A stretch of DNA of 8,758 nt from Phyllobacteriaceae bacterium. GTDB lineage: Bacteria; Pseudomonadota; Alphaproteobacteria; Rhizobiales; Ancalomicrobiaceae. Numbering within the stretch: position 1 is the stretch's first letter; every line of letters begins with the position of its first letter. The DNA lies in assembly GCA_012517025.1 (NCBI GenBank), contig JAAYVT010000536.1:1-8758 (forward strand). Reading direction: 5' to 3'. This document shows, one piece after another, positions 1 through 5,454 of the stretch. The notes under the pieces are model-generated. The model was not told where the DNA came from. It did not search any database and saw only the letters and a list, made by a program, of their open reading frames with translations. The position numbers were made by a program, and so were the translations under genes.

Positions 1-458
1 ACGCCGCCGGGGCCGAGACCGCCTTCCTGGCGTTGGCGAAGTCCGCCTCCGGCGGCTATCCGGTCCTCGCCGGTCTGCGCGCCGCCGGCGCCCGGGCGAC
101 CGCCGGCGAGACGACGCAGGCGATCGCCGCCTTCGACGCGCTCGCCACCCGCTCCGGCCTGCCGCCGCATCTCGCCGAGATGGCCCGCGTCCGCGCCGCC
201 TATCTCGCCCTCGACGTCGAGGATCGCGCCGCCGTGGAGGCGCGCGCCACTCCGCTCGCCGTCGCCGGCGCGCCCTGGCGCGCCGAGGCCCGCGAGGTCC
301 TCGCGCTCGCCGCCTGGAAGGCCGGCGATGCCGCCGCGACCTCCGCGCGCCTCGCCGAAATCGAGGCCGATCCCGAGACCCCCAGAGATCTTCTCGAACG
401 CGTCGGCGTTCTCAGTGCGCTGGTCAAGGCGCAAGGCACCGCCGGAAAGGCCAACTGA
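1..458 (+). CDS. YfgM-like tetratricopeptide-repeat protein, C-terminal part (5' end outside window)
   Basis: The reading frame is open from base 3 without a start and ends in TGA at 456-458, so the gene is cut by the left edge; about 152 codons are visible. The protein is Ala/Arg-rich and helical, with repeated helix pairs of the TPR type (for example GLRAAGARATAGETTQAIAAF, then REVLALAAWKAGDAAAT). Its place directly before bamB and der matches the yfgM-bamB-der order of proteobacteria. In E. coli, YfgM is a single-pass inner-membrane TPR protein that associates with the SecYEG translocon and periplasmic chaperones. The expected N-terminal membrane anchor would lie outside the window, so it cannot be checked. 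The stop codon overlaps the bamB start by one base (TGATG), which points to translational coupling. The family assignment rests mainly on gene context plus the helical repeat pattern; the alphaproteobacterial version may not have the same partners as in E. coli. Confidence 0.8.
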   Translation, partial: AAGAETAFLALAKSASGGYPVLAGLRAAGARATAGETTQAIAAFDALATRSGLPPHLAEMARVRAAYLALDVEDRAAVEARATPLAVAGAPWRAEAREVLALAAWKAGDAAATSARLAEIEADPETPRDLLERVGVLSALVKAQGTAGKAN

Positions 459-1807
459 TGTCGAAGCTGCTTCGCCTCGCCCTGCTCGCGACCCTCGCCG
501 CGCCGCTTCCCGCCTGCTCGTCGACCGACGATCTCCAGGACGCCATCGCCGCGGTCAATCCGTTCGGCGATTCGAAGACGCCGCTGCCGGGCAATCGCCG
601 CGACGTGCTCGATCAGACCGCGACCGAGGTCGCCAAGAACCGCACGGTGTCGATCGGCGCGGCCCGCTCGATCGGTGCCTGGACGTCGGTCGGCGGTCCG
701 ACCGGCAACGCCGCCGGCAACGTCGCGCTCTCCGGCTCCGGCGCCACCAACGTCTGGTCGACCCGCGCCGGCGACGTCGGCTCCGGCTCGTTCCTGCGCG
801 AGGACGTGCGCGCCTTCGTCGGCCCGGTGACGACCGCCGGCCGTGCCTACGTGCTCGATCCCAACGGCAACGTCACCGCGGTCTCGCTCGCCGGCGGCGT
901 CTCCTGGACGGCCGCGCTGCGACCGAAGGATCGCGACAATCAGTCGACCACCGGCGGTCTCGGCACCGACGGCGCCCACGTCTTCGCCGCCACCGCCTGG
1001 GGCGACGTCGTCGCCCTCGACGCCGATTCCGGCGCCAAGCTGTGGGAGAAGAAGCTCGCCGAGCCGGTTCGCAGCGCCCCCACCGTCGCCGGTGGCAAGA
1101 TCTACGTGGTCACCCAGTCGAACACCCTGTTCGCGCTGTCGGCCTCCGACGGCACCGAGGCGTGGACCTATCGCGGCGTGCCGGAGGCCGGCGACCTGCT
1201 CTCCACCAACAGCCCGGCGGTTGTCGGCGGCGTGGTGGTGGTGCCCTTCTCCTCCGGCGAGCTCGTCGCTCTCGACGAGAAGAAGGGTCAGCCGATCTGG
1301 AACGACTCGCTCGCCACCGCGAGCCGGTCCTACGCGGTGTCGGGTCTCTCCACCATCGCGGCGAGCCCGGTCGTCGCCGACGGCGTCGTCTACACCACTG
1401 GCGTCGGCGGGCGCACCATCGCCAGCGAGCTGAAGAGCGGTCGCCGTCTGTGGGACGTCACCCTCGGCTCGGCCCACACCCCGGCGGTCTCCGGCAACGC
1501 GGTGTTCCTGGTCGATCTCGACAACACCCTCACCGCCCTCGAACGCCGCAACGGCGAGGTGCTGTGGGCGACCAAGCTGCCGGCGGTCAAGGCCAAGAAG
1601 AAGCGCACGGTGTGGGCCGGCCCGGTGCTCGCCGGTGGCACGCTGTGGCTCGCTTCCAACGAAGGCGCGATGATCGGCGTCGAAGCGACTTCCGGTCGCG
1701 TCGTTTCCACCCAGTCGGGCGGCAAGCCGGTGATGATTTCGCCGATCGCGGTCGACGGCAAAATTTTGACGCTGGCCGCCGACGGTACGCTGTCGGCCTG
1801 GGAGTGA
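458..1807 (+). CDS. bamB: Outer membrane assembly lipoprotein BamB (PQQ-like beta-propeller)
   Basis: This 449-residue protein is the BamB subunit of the BAM complex, which helps BamA insert beta-barrel proteins into the outer membrane from the periplasmic side. It starts with a lipoprotein signal: charged MSKLLR, a hydrophobic stretch, and a lipobox LPAC with lipidated Cys20. Ser at +2 fits outer-membrane sorting. Blades of a PQQ-like propeller follow, recognisable by the repeated pattern ALDxxxGxxxW: about 186-198 (DADSGAKLWEK), 223-241 (ALSASDGTEAW), 269-283 (ALDEKKGQPIW), 324-336 (ELKSGRRLWDV), 357-375 (ALERRNGEVLW), 407-419, and a closing strand at the C-terminus (DGTLSAWE). It is somewhat longer than E. 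coli BamB (392 aa); the extra length is mostly a low-complexity Gly/Ala/Ser-rich region before the first blade. The start ATG at 458 has GGAAAGG 7 nt upstream. It overlaps the preceding TPR gene by 1 nt and lies 7 nt before der. A PQQ-dependent enzyme is unlikely given the lipobox and context. Confidence 0.92.
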   Translation: MSKLLRLALLATLAAPLPACSSTDDLQDAIAAVNPFGDSKTPLPGNRRDVLDQTATEVAKNRTVSIGAARSIGAWTSVGGPTGNAAGNVALSGSGATNVWSTRAGDVGSGSFLREDVRAFVGPVTTAGRAYVLDPNGNVTAVSLAGGVSWTAALRPKDRDNQSTTGGLGTDGAHVFAATAWGDVVALDADSGAKLWEKKLAEPVRSAPTVAGGKIYVVTQSNTLFALSASDGTEAWTYRGVPEAGDLLSTNSPAVVGGVVVVPFSSGELVALDEKKGQPIWNDSLATASRSYAVSGLSTIAASPVVADGVVYTTGVGGRTIASELKSGRRLWDVTLGSAHTPAVSGNAVFLVDLDNTLTALERRNGEVLWATKLPAVKAKKKRTVWAGPVLAGGTLWLASNEGAMIGVEATSGRVVSTQSGGKPVMISPIAVDGKILTLAADGTLSAWE

Positions 1808-1814
1808 GGTCCGC

Positions 1815-3242
1815 ATGACCGCCGTCGTCGCCATCGTCGGCCGACCCAACGTCGGCAAGTCGACGCTGTTCAACCGTCTGGTCGGCAAGAAGCTGGCGCT
1901 GGTCGACGACACGCCCGGCGTCACCCGCGATCGCCGTCCCGGCGAGGCGAAGCTCGGCGATCTGACCTTCACCGCCGTCGACACCGCAGGCCTCGAGGAG
2001 GCCGACGCCGAGAGCCTGTCGGGCCGCATGCGGGCGCAGACCGAGGAGGCGATCCGCGCCGCCGACGTCTGCCTCTTCGTCATCGACGCGCGATCCGGCC
2101 TGCTGCCGCTCGACCGCACCTTCGCCGACCTGCTGCGCCGGGTCGACGTGCCGGTGATCCTGGTCGCCAACAAGGCCGAGGGCCGCCTCGGCGAGGCCGG
2201 GGCCTGGGAGGCCTACGAACTCGGCTTCGGCGAGCCGGTCGCCGTCTCTGCCGAGCACGGCGAGGGCATGGCGGATCTCTATCGCGCCCTGCAGCCCTTC
2301 GTCGACCGGCTCGCCGGCGACGCGGGCGAGAGCCCGGACGCCGTCGCCGAGACCGAGACCCCGGTGTTCGATCCCGACGCCGAAGTCGACGAGGCGGAGG
2401 AAGCCGCGAAGCTGCGCAAGCTGCCGCTGCGCATCACCGTCACCGGCCGTCCCAACGCCGGCAAGTCGACGCTGATCAATCGCCTGATCGGCGAGGATCG
2501 CATGTTGACCGGCCCGGAGGCCGGCATCACCCGCGATTCGATTTCGGTCGATTGGGAATGGCGCGGCCGCCCGGTGAAGCTCTTCGACACCGCCGGTCTG
2601 CGCCGCAAGTCGCGCGTCCAGGACAAGCTCGAGAAGCTGTCGGTCGCCGACGCCCTGCGCGCCGTCCGCTTCGCCGAGGTGGTGGTGGTCTGTCTCGACG
2701 CCACCATCCCCTTCGAGAAGCAGGACCTGCAGATCGTCGATCTGGTGGTCAAGGAAGGCCGCGCCCTGGTGATCGCGCTCAACAAGTGGGACCTGATCGA
2801 GGATCGGGTCGCCGCCTGGAAGGAGATGCGCGAGACCTGCGACCGGCTGCTGCCGCAGGTGCGCGGCGTGCCGCTGGTGCGCATCTCGGGTCTGATGGGC
2901 GACGGCCTTGACGAGCTGATGAAGGCGGTCGAGCAGGTCAACGAGGTGTGGAACCGCCGCGTCTCCACCGCCCGCCTCAACCGTTGGTTGGAAGGCGTGC
3001 TGGAGCGCCATCCGCCGCCGGCGGTGTCGGGACGCCGCATCAAGATCCGTTACGCCACCCAGGCCAAGACCCGGCCACCGCACTTCGTCGTCTTCTGCTC
3101 GCGCCCCGAGGCGCTGCCGGAGAGCTATTCGCGCTATCTGGTCAACGACCTGCGCGATCGCTTCGACCTCGTCGGCATCCCCGTCCGGCTCTCGCTGCGC
3201 GGCGGCGACAACCCCTATCACGACAAGAAGGAGCGGCGCTGA
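1815..3242 (+). CDS. der: Ribosome biogenesis GTPase Der (EngA), tandem G domains
   Basis: Der is an essential GTPase of 50S subunit maturation, unique in having two G domains in tandem. Both are visible. Domain 1: P-loop GRPNVGKST at 9-17, switch region TPGVTRDR, G3 DTAG at 56-59, G4 NKAE at 119-122. Domain 2: P-loop GRPNAGKST at 211-219, G3 DTAG at 258-261 followed by the family motif LRRKSRVQDKLEKLSV, G4 NKWD at 323-326. An acidic linker (about 170-200) separates the two, and a KH-like domain closes the protein (from about 365, with RIKIRYATQ, TRPPHFVVF and GIPVRLSLRG). Length 475 aa is normal for the family. The ATG at 1815 has GAGG (1806-1809) 5 nt upstream, overlapping the bamB stop codon, so der is probably translated from the same mRNA as bamB. 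NKAE instead of NKxD in domain 1 is common in alphaproteobacterial Der as far as I recall, and I do not treat it as a defect. Confidence 0.97.
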   Translation: MTAVVAIVGRPNVGKSTLFNRLVGKKLALVDDTPGVTRDRRPGEAKLGDLTFTAVDTAGLEEADAESLSGRMRAQTEEAIRAADVCLFVIDARSGLLPLDRTFADLLRRVDVPVILVANKAEGRLGEAGAWEAYELGFGEPVAVSAEHGEGMADLYRALQPFVDRLAGDAGESPDAVAETETPVFDPDAEVDEAEEAAKLRKLPLRITVTGRPNAGKSTLINRLIGEDRMLTGPEAGITRDSISVDWEWRGRPVKLFDTAGLRRKSRVQDKLEKLSVADALRAVRFAEVVVVCLDATIPFEKQDLQIVDLVVKEGRALVIALNKWDLIEDRVAAWKEMRETCDRLLPQVRGVPLVRISGLMGDGLDELMKAVEQVNEVWNRRVSTARLNRWLEGVLERHPPPAVSGRRIKIRYATQAKTRPPHFVVFCSRPEALPESYSRYLVNDLRDRFDLVGIPVRLSLRGGDNPYHDKKERR

Positions 3243-3269
3243 GGCGCGGTTCCCGGTGTGAAAACGAAG

Positions 3270-3291
3270 ACGGCCGCCCTCGGGCGGCCGT
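3270..3291. terminator. Bidirectional rho-independent-type terminator between der and mntP
   Basis: A perfect 9-bp inverted repeat, ACGGCCGCC / GGCGGCCGT, closes a CTCG tetraloop. It lies 27 nt after the der stop and 18 nt after the stop of the convergent mntP. On the - strand the hairpin is followed by the T-rich TCTTCGTTTTCAC, a reasonable termination tract for mntP. On the + strand it is followed by the weaker TTCGCGTTCG. It probably serves both genes, better for mntP. Confidence 0.8.
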
Positions 3292-3309
3292 TCGCGTTCG
3301 ACGGGGGCC

Positions 3310-3864
3310 TCAGCCGATGTGGCTCCACAGGATGCCGCAGCCGATCAGCGCCAGGGCGAAGCCGGCGGCGATCTCGGCGCGGTGGCCGACCGCCTCGCCG
3401 ATCCGCCGCCCGGCGACGAGGCCGATCGCCGTCATGGTGAAGGTGACGCCGCCGATGATCGGCGCGGCGACGCGGATGTCGACGTCGATCAGGGCGAGCG
3501 ACACGCCGACCGCCATGGCGTCGATCGAAGTGCCGATCGCGGTGACGATCAGACCGGCGAGGCCGCGCCGCGGCGGCTCCTCCTCCGGATCGCGGCGCCA
3601 GGCGTGCCAGGCCATGTGCAGGCCGACCACCGCGAGCAGGCCGAAGGCGATCCAGTGATCGACCGCCTCGACCCAGTCGGCGAAGGTCCAGCCGATCGCC
3701 CAGCCGACGATCGGGGTGAGCATTTCGGTGAAGCCGAAGACGAAGGCGCCGCGCAGCACCGCGCCGAAATGCGGCGCGCCGTTCGATGCGCCGCGCCCGA
3801 CGGCGGCGGCGAAGGCATCGATCGACAGACCGAGGGCGAGGATGAAGAGGGAGAGGATCGACAT
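3310..3864 (-). CDS. mntP: Manganese efflux pump MntP
   Basis: MntP exports Mn(II) across the inner membrane and protects against manganese excess. The 184-residue protein (E. coli MntP is 188 aa) has about six hydrophobic segments and the inverted-repeat architecture of the family: LGLSIDAFAA with Asp16 in the first half and IGTSIDAMAVG with Asp115 in the second, which are the expected metal-site aspartates. FGFTEMLTPIVGW (Glu47) matches the E. coli FGxxETLTPLIGW segment, and HWIAFGLL and the C-terminal ILWSHIG are also typical. A charged loop (RRDPEEEPPRR, 90-100) separates the halves. The ATG at 3864 gives a family-matched N-terminus but is preceded by pyrimidine-rich sequence without a Shine-Dalgarno. 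An in-frame GTG at 3900 adds 12 residues and has GAGGG 5 nt upstream, so the true start may be 3900. The gene is convergent with der and preceded by its own promoter and a yybP-ykoY riboswitch, which independently supports manganese as substrate. Confidence 0.93.
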   Translation of the reverse strand: MSILSLFILALGLSIDAFAAAVGRGASNGAPHFGAVLRGAFVFGFTEMLTPIVGWAIGWTFADWVEAVDHWIAFGLLAVVGLHMAWHAWRRDPEEEPPRRGLAGLIVTAIGTSIDAMAVGVSLALIDVDIRVAAPIIGGVTFTMTAIGLVAGRRIGEAVGHRAEIAAGFALALIGCGILWSHIG

Positions 3865-3903
3865 CGGAGGGAGACGACTTTCCGGGACCGGGGCGCGCAC
3901 CAA

Positions 3904-3926
3904 CGCCCTCGTCCCGATGGAGGTCG
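3904..3926 (-). promoter_or_regulatory. Candidate mntP Shine-Dalgarno (GAGGG) inside a sequestering hairpin
   Basis: On the - strand, CGACCTC (3926-3920) can pair with GAGGGCG (3910-3904) across a 9-nt loop, with one A/G mismatch. The second strand contains GAGGG (3910-3906), 5 nt before the in-frame GTG at 3900. The hairpin starts 6 nt after the last base of riboswitch helix P1. This layout fits a translational expression platform in which manganese binding would change access to the ribosome binding site. The pairing is seen by eye only; the switching mechanism is inference. Confidence 0.45.
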
Positions 3927-3932
3927 CGGTGG

Positions 3933-4034
3933 CGCCGGTCTCGTCGAACCCTAGGGTCGGACGCGCCACGCGGGGCGACCCCGCGAGTGTGTTGACGCGC
4001 CCTCCGCTCCGTGAGCGGTGACTACTCCCCGACG
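3933..4034 (-). promoter_or_regulatory. yybP-ykoY manganese riboswitch in the mntP leader
   Basis: The conserved loops of the yybP-ykoY class are present in order on the - strand: GGGGAGTAG (4030-4022), GTCAACACACTCG (3996-3984) and CGAGACC (3943-3937). They are joined by compatible helices. P1 is CGTCGG (4034-4029) with CCGGCG (3938-3933). A P2 hairpin is CCGCTC/GAGCGG (4018-4013 with 4009-4004). P3 is GGGCGC (4002-3997) with GCGTCC (3964-3959), enclosing a 7-bp CGCGGGG/CCCCGCG hairpin. A small GACC/GGTT hairpin stands before the closing GAGACC. This class binds Mn(II) and switches on manganese exporters such as E. coli mntP and alx, and here it lies directly upstream of mntP. The distance to the mntP ATG is 68 nt, with no obvious intrinsic terminator between, so control is more likely translational. 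Confidence 0.9.
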
Positions 4035-4040
4035 GGCGGG

Positions 4041-4069
4041 ACCATGGCGATCGCACCCCACCGCGTCAA
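4041..4069 (-). promoter_or_regulatory. Putative sigma-70-type promoter of mntP
   Basis: TTGACG (-35, 4069-4064; preceded by C, giving the alphaproteobacterial CTTGAC) is followed after exactly 17 nt by CATGGT (-10, 4046-4041). The -35 is strong and the -10 is weak, which is usual in alphaproteobacteria. A start about 7 nt downstream falls at 4034, the first base of riboswitch helix P1, and this agreement is the best argument for the call. Confidence 0.55.
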
Positions 4070-4098
4070 GTCCGCAATCGGTCGAGCCGGCGTTTTGC

Positions 4099-4827
4099 TC
4101 AGGAAAGCCACGACTGGGTCGGATGATCCCACACCCGTCCGGAGATCTCGAGCGCCGGCGAGACGAGCTCCATCAGCTTCGGCACCAGCACGATCGGCCG
4201 GTCGAGCGTCTCGGCGTCCTCGCCCGGCATCGCCTGCGCCCGCATCTTGGTGCGCAGCGGGCCGGGGTTGATCAGGTTGACCTTGACAGGGGTGATCTCG
4301 AGCTCCATCGCCCAGGTCGCCACCATCGCTTCCAGCGCCGCCTTGGACATCGCGTAGGGGCCCCAGAACGGCCGGATCCGCCGCGCCGCGCCGGAGGTGA
4401 GGAACACCGCGCGGCCGGCCGGGGCGAGCTTCAACAGCGGTTCCATCGACCGCACCAGCCGCCAGTTGGCGACGATGTTGACGGCGATCACCTTCTCGAA
4501 GTCCTTCGGTCCGGCATGCGACAGCGGGCCGACCGGGCCGAGGATGCCGGCGTTGCCGATCAGCACGTCGAGCCGGCCGAAACGCTCCCACAGTGCCCCG
4601 CCGAGCCGGTCGATGCCCTCGAGATCGGTGAGGTCGAGCGGCACCAGCGTCGCCGAGCCGCCGAGCGTGCGGATCTCGTCGTCGAGCTCCTCCAGCGCCC
4701 CTTGCGTCCGCGCCACCGCCACCACGTGGGCGCCGGCCCGCGCCAGCTCCTTGGCCAGCGTGTAGCCGATGCCGCGCGAGGCGCCGGTGACCAGCGCGAT
4801 GCGATCGGAGAGGATCTTTTCCGTCAT
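4099..4827 (-). CDS. SDR-family NAD(P)-dependent oxidoreductase
   Basis: A 242-residue classical short-chain dehydrogenase/reductase. The Rossmann nucleotide-binding motif TGASRGIG is at 14-21, an acidic D-L-T turn at 65-67, and NAG at 92-94. The catalytic tetrad is complete: Asn117, Ser145, Tyr158 and Lys162 (YAMSK). PGP at 188-190 is the usual post-catalytic motif. Arg40 after beta-2 (VAVAR) suggests a preference for NADP(H), an inference. The substrate cannot be read from the sequence. The C-terminal segment (from about 205, DAETLDRPIVLVPKLMELVSPALEISGRVWD) lacks the usual long glycine-rich tail and resembles SDRs encoded next to purF in many Rhizobiales, whose role is not known to me. The start codon overlaps the lysE stop as ATGA (4827-4824), so translation is likely coupled. 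It is the last gene of the radA-cvpA-purF-lysE-SDR block. No clear terminator follows before the mntP promoter. Confidence 0.9.
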   Translation of the reverse strand: MTEKILSDRIALVTGASRGIGYTLAKELARAGAHVVAVARTQGALEELDDEIRTLGGSATLVPLDLTDLEGIDRLGGALWERFGRLDVLIGNAGILGPVGPLSHAGPKDFEKVIAVNIVANWRLVRSMEPLLKLAPAGRAVFLTSGAARRIRPFWGPYAMSKAALEAMVATWAMELEITPVKVNLINPGPLRTKMRAQAMPGEDAETLDRPIVLVPKLMELVSPALEISGRVWDHPTQSWLS

Positions 4828-5447
4828 GCCGAAACCGCCAATCTGGCGCCGAGCGCCACCAGGATCGTACCCATGATCGCGTCGAGTGCCCGCCGTCCCC
4901 GCGCGTAGACCGACCGGACGCGCGGGTTGGAGAAGAGCATCGCGACGGTCGAGAACCAGGCCGCGCCGAGGCCGCCGACGATCGCCAGCGCGGCGACGTG
5001 GGTGGCCGTCGAGGTGTCGGCGGGAAGCACCGACACGAAAACCGAGCCGAAGAAGGCGGCGGCCTTCGGATTGGTCGCCGAAACCGCGATCCCGCGCTTC
5101 AGACCGGCGACGAACGACGCCTCGACCGCCGCGACGGCGGCGTCGCGGCTCGGCCGGAGCGCGCCGCGCAGCATCTTGACGCCGAGCCACACCAGATAGA
5201 GCGCGCCGCCGATGCGGATCGCCTCGTAGAGCCAGCCGAGGCGGGTCAGCACCAGGCTCAGCCCGGCCATTGCGAAGCCCGCCCAGGCGAGCGAGGCGAG
5301 CGCCACGCCGAGCGCGACCCCGAGGCCGCCGCGTCGTCCGCCGAGTGCGAACGAGACGACGGCGACGAAATCCGGCCCCGGCGACACGAAGGCGAGCAGC
5401 ATCACCGCGCCGAGGACCCACAATTGCGAGAAGGCGAACGCGATCAT
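4824..5447 (-). CDS. LysE/RhtB-family amino-acid exporter
   Basis: A 207-residue hydrophobic protein of the LysE/RhtB superfamily, whose members export amino acids or related metabolites across the inner membrane. Features seen: an N-terminal helix ending in the family signature SPGPDF (22-27), a second Gly/Ala-rich helix after the GGRRGG loop (36-41), a third helix with GGALYLVWLGVKMLRGAL (near 80-96), a charged loop, then KRGIAVSATNPKAAAFFGSVF (near 115-135), which is the second conserved block, and two C-terminal helices. Length is typical for the family (about 205-210 aa). The specific substrate cannot be assigned. The ATG at 5447 lies 7 nt after the purF stop and has no strong Shine-Dalgarno, so it probably depends on translation of purF. 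It overlaps the SDR gene by 4 nt. Its position between purF and the SDR gene is worth noting, since these two are more often adjacent in related genomes (recalled, not checked here). Confidence 0.9.
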   Translation of the reverse strand: MIAFAFSQLWVLGAVMLLAFVSPGPDFVAVVSFALGGRRGGLGVALGVALASLAWAGFAMAGLSLVLTRLGWLYEAIRIGGALYLVWLGVKMLRGALRPSRDAAVAAVEASFVAGLKRGIAVSATNPKAAAFFGSVFVSVLPADTSTATHVAALAIVGGLGAAWFSTVAMLFSNPRVRSVYARGRRALDAIMGTILVALGARLAVSA

Positions 5448-5454
5448 CGGGATC

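Noticed and set aside
200..2173. 657-codon open frame on the - strand opposite the TPR gene, bamB and der
   Set aside because: It is antisense to three well-recognised genes, crosses their boundaries, and has the Arg/Gly/Asp-rich composition of a GC-rich shadow frame with no domain.
1587..3221. 544-codon - strand open frame opposite der
   Set aside because: Shadow frame: low-complexity composition driven by the codon bias of der, with no recognisable domain.
3951..3952. CCTAGG palindrome (ACCCTAGGGT, 3948-3957) as an operator
   Set aside because: It lies inside the riboswitch as a small hairpin before the conserved GAGACC, so RNA structure explains it.
3865..4056. Extension of mntP to 4056 (248-residue version)
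   Set aside because: This stretch is the riboswitch and its platform. Only the 12 codons from GTG 3900 remain a realistic extension.
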